Assembly (NCBI GenBank): GCA_964626505.1
Contig: CAZVFR010000010.1
Coordinates: forward strand, 1 to 27,318
DNA length: 27,318 nt
Reading direction: 5' to 3'
DNA from: CAZUGA01 sp964626505
GTDB taxonomy: Bacteria > Pseudomonadota > Gammaproteobacteria > Methylococcales > UBA1147
A model generated the notes under the pieces. It saw only the letters and a program-made list of their open reading frames with translations, had not been told where the DNA came from and did not search any database. The position numbers were made by a program, and so were the translations under genes. Below, one piece after another: positions 14,630-22,825 of this stretch (within the stretch, counting starts at the first letter, position 1; each line of letters starts with the position of its first letter).

Positions 14630-15470
14630 CAAACGACTGTTTTTCTTTTTGATAGATTGTATTGCCGATCAACTTGAATTGGTCAGTCAACTGATAGAGT
14701 GATTCAGAATGCCCGATAAACAAAGACGAATCATCAGCTAAAATTTCTGAAAACCGCTGCGCAAGCCGAATCTTTGTGTTTTTATCAAAATAGATCAATA
14801 CATTACGGCAAAAAATGACATCGAATGGCCCACGCATCGGCCAATCACCCATAAGATTCAATTGTCGGAATCGGATGATTGACTGTAACTCCGATTTAAC
14901 TTTTACATGGTCCATTTGACTCTGCTTGCTCTTCATAAACCAATTTCGCGCCAGATTTTCTGGCAAGCCTTTAATACGATCCGCTGTATAAACCCCTTTA
15001 GCCGCGGTCGATAATACGTCCGTATCCAAATCAGTCGCTAAAATCTTCACCTCCCATCCACGCGGCAAATTGTCCAGGAAGGTCATGGCGATGGAATAAG
15101 GTTCTTCTCCCGTTGAACAGCCCGCCGACCAAACGCGGATACTCCGGGTACCGGCATTTGCCTTCAGCAATTGCGGAATGACGGTCCCACTCAAATAATC
15201 GAAGTGATGCATTTCTCGAAAGAAAGACGTTAAATTAGTGGTAATCGAATTGATGAACTCAGAAAACTCAGACGCGTTATCCCCCGACAACACCTCACAG
15301 TAATCCGCGAAGTTTGCTAAGCCCAGGCGTCGTATATGTTTGGACAAGCGGGAATAAAACATATCAAACTTGTCATCCGGTACGATAATTCCGGTATGAT
15401 CGTTCGACATTTTTCTCAAGCCATCAAAGTCTGCCTGAGTGTATTCAAATTCGCGCTTTCTCGTGCTCAT
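14601..15470 (-). CDS. cheR: Chemotaxis protein methyltransferase CheR
   Basis: Methylates receptor glutamates using S-adenosylmethionine. The 289-residue protein has the helical N-terminal domain (about 10-85, with TTNLTSFFRE at its end) and the methyltransferase domain with the SAM-binding motif SAGCSTGEEPYS, ATDLD, and FDVIFCRNVLIYFD, then IGHSES near the end. The receptor encoded at 16571-18919 carries a suitable C-terminal tether. Start ATG 15470 is clear; the end overlaps cheD. Confidence 0.97.
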   Translation of the reverse strand: MSTRKREFEYTQADFDGLRKMSNDHTGIIVPDDKFDMFYSRLSKHIRRLGLANFADYCEVLSGDNASEFSEFINSITTNLTSFFREMHHFDYLSGTVIPQLLKANAGTRSIRVWSAGCSTGEEPYSIAMTFLDNLPRGWEVKILATDLDTDVLSTAAKGVYTADRIKGLPENLARNWFMKSKQSQMDHVKVKSELQSIIRFRQLNLMGDWPMRGPFDVIFCRNVLIYFDKNTKIRLAQRFSEILADDSSLFIGHSESLYQLTDQFKLIGNTIYQKEKQSFDEKFQHQFA

Positions 15471-15495
15471 TGGATCTCTAACATCATCAAAACAA

Positions 15496-15849
15496 CTAAT
15501 CGGTTTCGGCTAAAGCTAACATCCCGCTTACTCCTAACAGATTGGAACAGTTCAGAAAATTATCTGACGGTTTTATACTAATTTTTTTGCCTTCTTTGGC
15601 TGCTTCTCGCGTTAGCACAACCAACAATTGCAAGTTAGTTGTATCTACCGATTCGACCTCAGAGGCGTCGATATCAATAGCTTCATGTTGATCAAATACC
15701 CGTAGCAACTGTTCCTGCAGAGACCCACCACCCGCTATATTCAAAACAGGATCCAAGCTTATTGTTCCACCGCTACTCGATTTACCACTTTCTGTTTGAT
15801 TTTTATTCTTATCAGCACTCGTTACCTGTTTCTTAGATTTTCTACTCAT
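15496..15849 (-). CDS. STAS-domain protein in the chemotaxis operon
   Basis: A 117-residue protein with a lysine/serine-rich disordered N-terminus (about 1-28) and a STAS domain (about 30-115). The loop that bears the phosphorylatable residue in anti-anti-sigma factors reads SVDTTNLQLL, with Thr in place of the usual Ser. Threonine could still be phosphorylated. STAS genes occur in many che clusters of this layout, where their role is unclear to me. It could be a second client of the HsbR-like kinase or a scaffold piece. A GAAGG lies about 9 bases upstream of ATG 15849. The 214-bp gap before it suggests a possible internal promoter. Confidence 0.85.
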   Translation of the reverse strand: MSRKSKKQVTSADKNKNQTESGKSSSGGTISLDPVLNIAGGGSLQEQLLRVFDQHEAIDIDASEVESVDTTNLQLLVVLTREAAKEGKKISIKPSDNFLNCSNLLGVSGMLALAETD

Positions 15850-16063
15850 GCAACATTACCTTCGTCAGGAATTCCTTCTAACCAAATCCAAACAATATGT
15901 TTGGCTCGCTAATACAAGTTATTCAAGGGAACAAGACCGTACTCGATAGTCCGACTTAATACTGGAAGGCCCTACCCAACAGCGCAGCCAATATGCTAGC
16001 CCATTATCTTCAATAGGCTTTTGTTCACCAAAAACCCTGCTATCATCGTTGCAGAAGAATCGA
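15850..16063. other. 214-bp gap inside the che operon with a 17-bp palindrome
   Basis: No coding frame is evident. The notable element is CCAAACA-ATA-TGTTTGG at 15888-15904, perfect 7-base arms around a 3-base centre, 38 bases upstream of the STAS start. It is a candidate operator or a small RNA hairpin. I cannot place a sigma-70, sigma-28 or sigma-54 promoter here with confidence. Confidence 0.45.
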
Positions 16064-16549
16064 CTAGGTCACACTATTAGCCAATACTAACTCTTCCACG
16101 TCCAATAGCTTGTCTACATCAAGCAACATCACCATCGAACTGGCCATCGCCATACCTTTTATATAGCGAGTATCAATGCATGCGCCGAGATCCGGGGCTG
16201 CTCGCTCCATGTCCGGGTTAACATCCAACACGTCCGAAACACTATCGGCTACAATTCCCATGATCCGGCACTCCTCTTGAACAGTAACCGACACAATGAT
16301 CACCACTGTTACCGGGGTATATTCAACACTGTCCAACGCGAAGCGTTCACGAAGATCAATAATTGGAACAATCACTCCCCTGAGGTCAAATACACCCTTT
16401 ATGTATGACGGCGAATTGGGTAATTGCCTTATGGGTTCCCAACCTTTTATCTCCTGAACTTTCAAAATATCGACACCGTAGGTGTCGCCGGCCAGTTGGA
16501 ATGTCAGATACTGATCAATCAGGCCTTCATTGAATTTTTCCACGTCCAT
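16064..16549 (-). CDS. cheW: Chemotaxis coupling protein CheW (second)
   Basis: CheW links receptors to CheA. The 161-residue protein has the SH3-like CheW fold signatures: LTFQLAGDTYGVDILKVQEI, SPSYIKGVFDLRGVIVPIIDLRERF, and the MGIVADSVSDVLDV segment. The start is ATG 16549, chosen over GTG 16552 because AGGA (16556-16559 on this strand) lies six bases before it. It follows the Aer-like receptor by 21 bases. Its divergence from the CheW at 18977 suggests that each may serve a different receptor or array position. Confidence 0.95.
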   Translation of the reverse strand: MDVEKFNEGLIDQYLTFQLAGDTYGVDILKVQEIKGWEPIRQLPNSPSYIKGVFDLRGVIVPIIDLRERFALDSVEYTPVTVVIIVSVTVQEECRIMGIVADSVSDVLDVNPDMERAAPDLGACIDTRYIKGMAMASSMVMLLDVDKLLDVEELVLANSVT

Positions 16550-16570
16550 CACTGTTCCTAGCGTTTCGAC

Positions 16571-18919
16571 TTAGAATTCTTCCCATTCCTGATCATCCAT
16601 CACGGCAGTTTGGCCGCCATTCGTCACTTTGAGGGACCGCATCCGTCTAGGATTAGGTTTACTTCGACCCTGATGGGCCGTGGATGACCTATCAGATTCA
16701 TTGGATGGTGAGGAATCATCACCATTTTTGAAAAAGGCTAACACACGCATCATACTGTCGGACTGTTCACTCATGGATACGCTGGCCGCTGAAGCCTGCT
16801 CCGCCAGCGCTGCATTTTGTTGCGTGATCTCATCCATTTGTCCCACAGCAACATTGACTTGATCGATACCGGAAGATTGCTGTTGGCTGGCCGTGGCTAT
16901 TTGCGCGACAAATTCACCTACTTTGTTCACGCTTGCAACGATCTCTCTCAATGTTTCGCCCGATTCATTGACCAATTCCGCTCCAATCCGCACTTTCTCA
17001 ACGCTATTCTGGATCTGCTCTTTACTTTCTTTCGCAGCCGTTGCACTACGTTGGGCAAGATTACGAACTTCGGTCGCGACCACCGAAAAACCCCGACCCT
17101 GTTCACCGGCACGCGCCGCTTCAACCGAAGCGTTCAGGGCCAATAGATTAGTTTGGAACGCAATTTCGTCGATGACTCCAATGATCTCGGCAATCTTGTT
17201 GCTGCTGGTGTTGATCTCATCCATTGCTTGAATCGCTCTGTTGACCACATCACCGCCGGCTTCAGCCATACGGCCTGCATCACTGGCAACCTCATTGACC
17301 TGTTGTGCGTTGTCCGCGTTGTGCTTAACTGCGCTGGTTAACTGTTCCATGCTGGCCGCGGTTTGTTCCAAACTGGAAGCTTGTTCTTCGGCCCTGTGCG
17401 ATAGGTTATTGTTACCCGACGCAATCTCTTGCGAAGAGTTATTGATAAATTCCGCCGATTGCTGGATCTGCTCAAAAATATCGGCCAGCTTGTTTTGGGT
17501 GGCATTAACGTCTGCTTTGATCGCGGCATAGGTTCCTTCATAGTCACCGGTAATTTTTTCGTTTAGATTGCCTTCCGCCATGGACCCGATAACATGTTGA
17601 ATATCGCTAAAAACCTCTTCAATCAAATCCGCCAATTCGTTAATCCCGGTACTCAATATCGCCATAAACCCCTGTTTTCCTGCGAGCTCGATGCGAGTGC
17701 TCAAATCACCGCGTTTGACCGAATCCACAAACTCCGCGATTTCTTTTTCAATCTGTACCTCCTGAGTCAGATCCTGCCATTCAACCACGATTCCGAGCCG
17801 TTCGCCGGATTCGTTAATAATCGGATTCGCGATAAAATTAAAGGTCCGGCCACCAATATTAAGCGTGGACTTGAATGTTTCGCTCAATCTATTCAGCATC
17901 TGCCGTTGATGGGCCGGGTTTTTATGAAAAACATCGATATTAATGCCGAGCAGTGAATCCGCATCGAATTCCGGCAAATCGTTTCGAATATCAACCTCGG
18001 CATCCTTAAACATCGCCGCAACAGCATCATTCAGATAAATGATGTTGTAGTCCGCATCGGTTAAGATGACATTGGTCTCGACATTATCCAGCGCTTGTTT
18101 GACACGATTAGCCGCAGTCGCCGAGTTGACCGCTTTATCCAAATCATAATTCAACTTGACCTGCATGCCATACATGGCTCGCAGCATATCGCCCAAATCG
18201 CCCTTGACACGAATATCAAGTTTGTTGCGGAATTCGCCATCAATCAGGCCATACAATGCATTGGAAAGCTCATTCTGCACAGCTCGAAATCGGCGGATCG
18301 ACCCGAATCCCAGCAGTCCAAACACAGCACTGACAAAGGCCACGCAAGCACTGGCGACGTATTGCTGATTCATTATCAACATGGCAACCAGCAGGGCGGC
18401 GAAGATCGATAGACCGGTCATTACCACGAGCTGCTGTTTCCAGAAAGGCAGTTTAGCCATAAAAATTAAACGCTCGCCCCATCCGACTTTAGGCTTCAAG
18501 CTGACCTGTCCAGTATTGAGCTTTCTATACAGCGTTTCCGCTTCATCTATTTGTTGTAGGGTGGGTGCATAACGAACCGACATAATTTCTTGAAGACGGC
18601 CGTTCGAGTAAATCGGTGTTATGTTCGCGTCAACCCAATAGAAATCACCATTTTTACAACGGTTCTTGAGCAATCCTTTCCACGGATAACCTTGCTTGAC
18701 GGTTGCCCGCATGTCCTCCAAGACAGCAGATGGAATATCCGGATGGCGTAGTACCACGCTATCTTTTTCGCCAAGCAACTCGTCACGGCTGAATCCGCTA
18801 ATCTTCAAAGCCTCATCGTTGCAATAGGTAATGTGTCCCTTAGGGTCTGTTTTGGTGACCAATAACGTACCTTCCCGCATCCGCACTTCGCGATCCGTAC
18901 CCGACGTATTTACATTCAT
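16571..18919 (-). CDS. Aer-like PAS chemoreceptor with CheR-binding pentapeptide
   Basis: A 782-residue energy- or redox-sensing receptor. The first PAS (about 17-117) has the Aer-type sequence RHPDIPSAVLEDM, then W80-KGLLKNRCKNGDFYWV, so FAD binding is plausible. Two membrane segments (about 164-183 and 188-206) form a hairpin anchor without a periplasmic domain. A second PAS (about 273-388), HAMP-like repeats (about 391-480) and the signalling domain (about 490-735, tip at about 585-620) follow. A flexible basic/serine-rich linker of about 45 residues ends in E778-W-E-E-F782, matching the x-W-x-x-F pentapeptide that tethers CheR and CheB in other bacteria. The gene sits between the two cheW genes. 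Confidence 0.95.
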   Translation of the reverse strand: MNVNTSGTDREVRMREGTLLVTKTDPKGHITYCNDEALKISGFSRDELLGEKDSVVLRHPDIPSAVLEDMRATVKQGYPWKGLLKNRCKNGDFYWVDANITPIYSNGRLQEIMSVRYAPTLQQIDEAETLYRKLNTGQVSLKPKVGWGERLIFMAKLPFWKQQLVVMTGLSIFAALLVAMLIMNQQYVASACVAFVSAVFGLLGFGSIRRFRAVQNELSNALYGLIDGEFRNKLDIRVKGDLGDMLRAMYGMQVKLNYDLDKAVNSATAANRVKQALDNVETNVILTDADYNIIYLNDAVAAMFKDAEVDIRNDLPEFDADSLLGINIDVFHKNPAHQRQMLNRLSETFKSTLNIGGRTFNFIANPIINESGERLGIVVEWQDLTQEVQIEKEIAEFVDSVKRGDLSTRIELAGKQGFMAILSTGINELADLIEEVFSDIQHVIGSMAEGNLNEKITGDYEGTYAAIKADVNATQNKLADIFEQIQQSAEFINNSSQEIASGNNNLSHRAEEQASSLEQTAASMEQLTSAVKHNADNAQQVNEVASDAGRMAEAGGDVVNRAIQAMDEINTSSNKIAEIIGVIDEIAFQTNLLALNASVEAARAGEQGRGFSVVATEVRNLAQRSATAAKESKEQIQNSVEKVRIGAELVNESGETLREIVASVNKVGEFVAQIATASQQQSSGIDQVNVAVGQMDEITQQNAALAEQASAASVSMSEQSDSMMRVLAFFKNGDDSSPSNESDRSSTAHQGRSKPNPRRMRSLKVTNGGQTAVMDDQEWEEF

Positions 18920-18976
18920 AACATTTAACCTTTAGCCACAGCCATTAACAAAATAATTAAGTAAAATCTCTTCGTT

Positions 18977-19531
18977 CTATACCGGGTCAACGGTTCCATC
19001 CAATATCATCAATTTATCCACATTCAGTAGCATAATCATGCGCTCGTTACTGCCAGCCAGTCCGTGGATAAATTGGGTATTAACGCGCGCACCGAAATCG
19101 GGTGAATCCTGAATCGCGGCTGTTTCCACGTCGACAACATTGGATACAGAATCGACAACGATACCCATGGAACGCAGCTTACCGTTACGTTCAGTCTGCA
19201 ATACGATAACCGCGGTCACCGCTGTATGATCCAAAGACTCAAGCTCGAAGCGCTCGCGTAAATCGATGATCGGCACAATCGCGCCGCGAAGGTTTATGAC
19301 GCCTTTTTCATAGCGCGGTACATTCGGAATCCTGGAAACCGGTTCCCAACTACGAATCTCCTGAACTTTGAGAATATCCACACCGTATTCATCGTGATTC
19401 AGGCTAAACGTTAAATACTGAGTCAGATTCGATCGGTTACCGAAGCCGAAATTCTGCTCGGTTAATGTAACGCTCGAGTCCGTCACCGTTTTGGCCTCGC
19501 TTTTAATGGTGTTGTTTATCGATTCAGACAT
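18977..19531 (-). CDS. cheW: Chemotaxis coupling protein CheW (first)
   Basis: A 184-residue CheW with a longer polar N-terminus (about 1-34) than the other copy. Core motifs: LTFSLNHDEYGVDILKVQEI, YEKGVINLRGAIVPIIDLR, MGIVVDSVSNVVDV and a C-terminal MLLNVDKLM. It starts seven bases after the cheA stop, so it is translated in close coupling with cheA. ATG 19531 is unambiguous. Confidence 0.95.
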   Translation of the reverse strand: MSESINNTIKSEAKTVTDSSVTLTEQNFGFGNRSNLTQYLTFSLNHDEYGVDILKVQEIRSWEPVSRIPNVPRYEKGVINLRGAIVPIIDLRERFELESLDHTAVTAVIVLQTERNGKLRSMGIVVDSVSNVVDVETAAIQDSPDFGARVNTQFIHGLAGSNERMIMLLNVDKLMILDGTVDPV

Positions 19532-19538
19532 TGGTTTA

Positions 19539-21620
19539 TTAAGCTACCGCAACCGAATCCAGTTCAGCGTCAACCGACAATCTCAATAAACCCGGGATAT
19601 CCAAGATCAAAGCAACCGACCCATCACCTAGGATTGTTGCACCTGAAACCCCTTCTATGGCACGGTAATGCTCTTCCAACGATTTAACGACCACTTGCTG
19701 CTGTCCGAGAAGATCATCCACAAACAGACCACAACGAACCCCTTGAGCTTCGACCACGACGAGTATGCCATCAGTCAATTCAGTCGCTATTGGCTTTTCA
19801 ATGCCAAATATTTCGTGCATACGGATAATGGGTAGATACTCGCCGCGCAACTCAAAGGTTTCGCCTTTGCCTAATACGCAATTAATCATCTTAGGGACTA
19901 CATTGAGAGATTCGATGATTGAAACCAAGGGCACAATGTAAGTTTCGTCGCCGACAGAAATAGTCTGTCCATCAAGAATTGCCAAGGTCAACGGCAAACT
20001 GATAGAGATTGTTGAACCTTTGCCCAATTCAGAGCGAATTTCAATATTGCCCCCCAAAGCCTGAATATTTTTACGTACGACATCCATACCGACACCGCGA
20101 CCGGAAACGTCGGTAACCGCTTCGGCTGTGCTAAACCCGGGCGCCATGATTAATTCGTAAGCTTGACGATCAGATAAATTGTCATCTTCAGTTATCAAAC
20201 CGCGTTCCAAGGCTTTGGCTTTTAATATCTCAGGATCCAGACCCTTGCCGTCATCAGAAACCTCGATAAAGATGCTGCCACCTCGATGAAACGCTTCCAG
20301 GTTAATCGTGCCCTTTTCAGATTTACCGGTTTCAGTGCGTTGTTGCGGCATTTCGATCCCATGATCGATGCTATTTCGAATCAGGTGCACCAATGGATCA
20401 CTGATCAGTTCTACGACACTCTTATCGACTTCGGTCTGTTCTCCAGACAGTTTTAATTCAATTTGTTTGCCGAGTTTTGAGCTAAGATCGTGTACCAATC
20501 TTGGGAAGCGGCTGAATACGAAACTGATCGGCAGCATGCGAATATTCATTACGCTTTCCTGCAACTCTCGGGTGTGCTGTTCGAGTTGCGCCAAACCCGT
20601 TTTTAACTGTTCCAACTTTTCCAGCTCGAATTGCTCACCCATAAGACTGAGCATAGATTGGGTGATGACCAGTTCACCGACCATATTGATTAATGTATCG
20701 ATCTTACTGGTATCCACACGAATCGAACTGGAGGTTCCTTTCGTTGCGGAAGGTTTAGCCTTGTTTTTTTCTACCTTCTTGTCCGCTGCTTTCGTTACGC
20801 CACTGTCCACCTCGGGTGGCATAGGGGAATCGACATTTGCTTGTATTTCGGCAGGTTCAATCCCGTCTCGTGACGCATCTCGATCGGCGAGCGACTGAAT
20901 CGCCATATCGCAATCATCTTCAACCCAATCGAAAATTTCGTGTATGTCATCTTTGGCGATTTGTCCGACCACCTTAAGATCCCAGGACAAATGGCATTCT
21001 TCTGCATCCAATTCACGCAATCCGGGTAATCCCTGATCATCAGCGACGACGGTCAGCTCCCCCACTTCCTCTAATTCACGGAACATACGCAGGGGCTCAT
21101 TCCCCAATTTCAGCATATGGACATGTGGACTGAACGCGATATGCCAGCCAGAATCTTGGTTGGTCTCTAAACTAGAAGCGTTTAACGGATCAGCGGTGGG
21201 GCCTTCATCCGACGTGTTCGTCGCATCCGCGGCTGCGTTTAATTCTTCATCCAGCCTACGCTTGTAGACAAGGACTTGATCTTGATCAATCTCCTGTTGG
21301 TTTTGTATCGCGCTAAGCATCTCCCGCAAACAGTCGACCGCTGCCAACAATACGTCTAACCCTTTTTGGCTTACTTCGCGCTGACCGGCCCGCATCTCAT
21401 CCAACAAGGTTTCCATGACGTGGGTAAAATCAGAAACCTCCATAAAACCAAATGTACCACTACCGCCTTTAATGGAGTGTGCCGCACGGAATATTGTGTT
21501 GATTTCTTCATCATCGACACTGCCTAAATCCAAATTCAGCAAGCCCGATTCCATAATATCGAGACCTTCGAAGCTTTCTTCGAAAAATACTTGGTGGAAT
21601 TGGGCTAAATCGATCGACAT
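19539..21620 (-). CDS. cheA: Chemotaxis histidine kinase CheA
   Basis: The 693-residue kinase autophosphorylates and passes phosphate to CheY and CheB. An N-terminal HPt domain has His48 in AAHSIKGGSGTFG. A second region (about 150-250), with the W-H-I-x-F-x-P pattern found in many CheA proteins, replaces a classical P2. Then come a Lys/Ala-rich linker, the dimerisation domain (about 300-370), an HATPase with LIRNSIDHG (N box), DDGKGLD (G1) and GRGVGMDVV (G2), and a C-terminal CheW-like domain. There is no C-terminal receiver. The ATG lies ten bases beyond the end of repeat copy B, and the sequence before it gives only a poor ribosome site, so the repeat hairpin may affect its translation. 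Confidence 0.97.
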   Translation of the reverse strand: MSIDLAQFHQVFFEESFEGLDIMESGLLNLDLGSVDDEEINTIFRAAHSIKGGSGTFGFMEVSDFTHVMETLLDEMRAGQREVSQKGLDVLLAAVDCLREMLSAIQNQQEIDQDQVLVYKRRLDEELNAAADATNTSDEGPTADPLNASSLETNQDSGWHIAFSPHVHMLKLGNEPLRMFRELEEVGELTVVADDQGLPGLRELDAEECHLSWDLKVVGQIAKDDIHEIFDWVEDDCDMAIQSLADRDASRDGIEPAEIQANVDSPMPPEVDSGVTKAADKKVEKNKAKPSATKGTSSSIRVDTSKIDTLINMVGELVITQSMLSLMGEQFELEKLEQLKTGLAQLEQHTRELQESVMNIRMLPISFVFSRFPRLVHDLSSKLGKQIELKLSGEQTEVDKSVVELISDPLVHLIRNSIDHGIEMPQQRTETGKSEKGTINLEAFHRGGSIFIEVSDDGKGLDPEILKAKALERGLITEDDNLSDRQAYELIMAPGFSTAEAVTDVSGRGVGMDVVRKNIQALGGNIEIRSELGKGSTISISLPLTLAILDGQTISVGDETYIVPLVSIIESLNVVPKMINCVLGKGETFELRGEYLPIIRMHEIFGIEKPIATELTDGILVVVEAQGVRCGLFVDDLLGQQQVVVKSLEEHYRAIEGVSGATILGDGSVALILDIPGLLRLSVDAELDSVAVA

Positions 21621-21630
21621 ATTACTTTAA

Positions 21631-21789
21631 CCCGCATTTCTCGCCAGAGGGCGAGATGATCGAGCCGAGATTTGTTCTCACAAGGAGTTTTCTGACCGAG
21701 CGGAATACGAACTGTCTTTCCGAGTGAAGAAAATTCCTTGTGGGAACAAAGATCAAGCGAGGGATTGTCATTCTGGTGAGAAATGCGGG
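21631..21789. repeat. 159-bp imperfect palindromic repeat, copy B (between cheY and cheA)
   Basis: The outer arms 21631-21648 and 21772-21789 are inverted repeats at 17 of 18 positions. The inner arms 21671-21693 and 21728-21750 match at 21 of 23, and the two mismatches become G-U pairs in one RNA strand. Between them lie less paired stretches and a 34-base central loop. As RNA it would form one long hairpin. It occupies most of the cheY-cheA gap. It aligns without gaps to copy A. Confidence 0.88.
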
Positions 21790-21823
21790 CTAGCTAAGCT
21801 TGGATATTCGGATAACGCTGAGA

Positions 21824-22186
21824 TCAATCCAGTACTTTTTTTACCGTCTTCAGTAATTGATCCGGATTGAAGGGCTTGACGATCCAACCGGTTGCCCCAG
21901 CGCTCTTACCCGCCTGCTTTTTGTCCATGCTGGATTCGGTGGTCAACATTAACAAAGGGGTGAATTTATACGCAGGCAGACCGCGTAGGTCTTGGATTAG
22001 TGTAATCCCGTCCTTATTAGGCATATTCACATCGGTGACAACCAAATCAAACTTGTTCGCCTGCGCTTTGGTCAGGGCATCTACACCATCGACAGCTTCG
22101 ACTACATCGTACCCCGCACCCTTCAAGGTAAAAGACACCATCTGCCTCATTGAAGCTGAGTCATCTACCGCCAAAATACTTGCCAT
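21824..22186 (-). CDS. cheY: Chemotaxis response regulator CheY
   Basis: A 120-residue single receiver domain, the CheA phosphate acceptor. Conserved residues: D8-D9, phospho-site D52 in VVTDVNMPNKDG, T82-T83 and K104 in WIVKPFNP. An open frame continues ten codons upstream to a TTG, but ATG 22186 is preferred because GGGAG lies eight bases before it. It heads the che operon. Whether it drives the flagellar switch or another output cannot be told from the sequence. Confidence 0.96.
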   Translation of the reverse strand: MASILAVDDSASMRQMVSFTLKGAGYDVVEAVDGVDALTKAQANKFDLVVTDVNMPNKDGITLIQDLRGLPAYKFTPLLMLTTESSMDKKQAGKSAGATGWIVKPFNPDQLLKTVKKVLD

Positions 22187-22435
22187 CGCTGGAACTCCCA
22201 ATATTCGTAATTTCAAGAAATTAACACTAACCGGTTAAAACGATCAATTGCTGTTACACGGTCACAATCAAAGTCTAGCCAAAAAAAAAAATTCGGTATA
22301 CATGAGCAGCCAAGTTGCATTTATAAAATTGAAAGCACGAATAGATCCAATCTATTTGAGATATAGAGTCGAAAAACAATAACGTCCAGAACAAGCAACT
22401 TTAAATTTCCCATCTAAACTTACTATTTTCGAAAG
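22187..22435. promoter_or_regulatory. Divergent intergenic region, cheY / small ORF
   Basis: This stretch of 249 bases must hold the che operon promoter and that of the small gene. The cheY ribosome site is GGGAG (complement of 22195-22199). A run of 11 A lies at 22281-22291. I looked for the sigma-28 pattern TAAA-N15-GCCGATAA and the sigma-54 GG/GC pattern and found neither convincingly; only loose sigma-70-like boxes with poor spacing are present. Confidence 0.4.
22195..22199 (-). promoter_or_regulatory. Ribosome binding site deciding the cheY start
   Basis: GGGAG on the - strand lies eight bases before ATG 22186. This favours the 120-residue CheY over the TTG-initiated longer form. Confidence 0.65.
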
Positions 22436-22708
22436 TTGGAAAGTAAGCGTACACATGGCGCGTTTAGAGTCCCAAACGCAATCCAATGCACACCAACCCG
22501 ACCTGGAATAGTCTCCACACCCGACCGCCTCTATAATCCGTCCGAATGGCGCGAGTTTCAGCACTTTATTCGGTCACGATTTACCATCGAATCGGATGTT
22601 AAGATGTTTGATGCGATCATGAACGGCGAGAGCGTCGAGGAAGCAGTATCAATTGCAGCTCAGCAAACTAATTTGAATACCGAAACCGATAACATCGAAT
22701 TGTTTTGA
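22436..22708 (+). CDS. Small protein of unknown function with C-terminal IELF tail
   Basis: A 90-residue protein that I do not recognise, divergent from cheY. The N-terminal third is basic and Pro-rich, probably disordered. Residues 34-80 look helical, with SEWREFQHFIRSRF followed by DVKMFDAIMNGESVEEAVSIAA. The last residues, TDNIELF, match the tails of CheD and the second receptor encoded across the intergenic region. An in-frame TAA at 22415 limits the start to TTG 22436 or a later codon; the ribosome site is weak, so the start is tentative. The shared tail argues that this is a real gene and part of the chemotaxis system. Confidence 0.6.
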   Translation: MESKRTHGAFRVPNAIQCTPTRPGIVSTPDRLYNPSEWREFQHFIRSRFTIESDVKMFDAIMNGESVEEAVSIAAQQTNLNTETDNIELF

Positions 22709-22792
22709 AAACAGTATCTACGGAATACTTTGTGCCCACTCGAGTGTAGCTACTCACCGAACCTAAAAAAACCGTAACTGTTTAATCTACCC

Positions 22793-22811
22793 TCTGGTGA
22801 GAAATGCGGGC
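22793..22811. repeat. Short remnant D of the palindromic repeat, right end
   Basis: Nineteen consecutive bases are identical to 21772-21790, the right terminal arm of copy B. It lies in the gap between the small ORF and the convergent cyclase gene, 15 bases from the cyclase stop. Sequence to its left is not clearly related. Confidence 0.65.
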
Positions 22812-22825
22812 AAGGGTCGCTGCGC

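Noticed and set aside
20368..20898. Antisense open frame of 176 codons within cheA
   Set aside because: cheA is intact on the other strand with all kinase motifs; the antisense product has no recognisable features.
22281..22291. Run of 11 A as a terminator T-tract on the - strand
   Set aside because: There is no GC-rich stem next to it in the correct position, and it lies upstream of cheY rather than after a gene.
22738..22747. Palindrome CACTCGAGTG after the small ORF as a terminator
   Set aside because: There is no loop or T-run; a 10-base palindrome is expected by chance at this scale.
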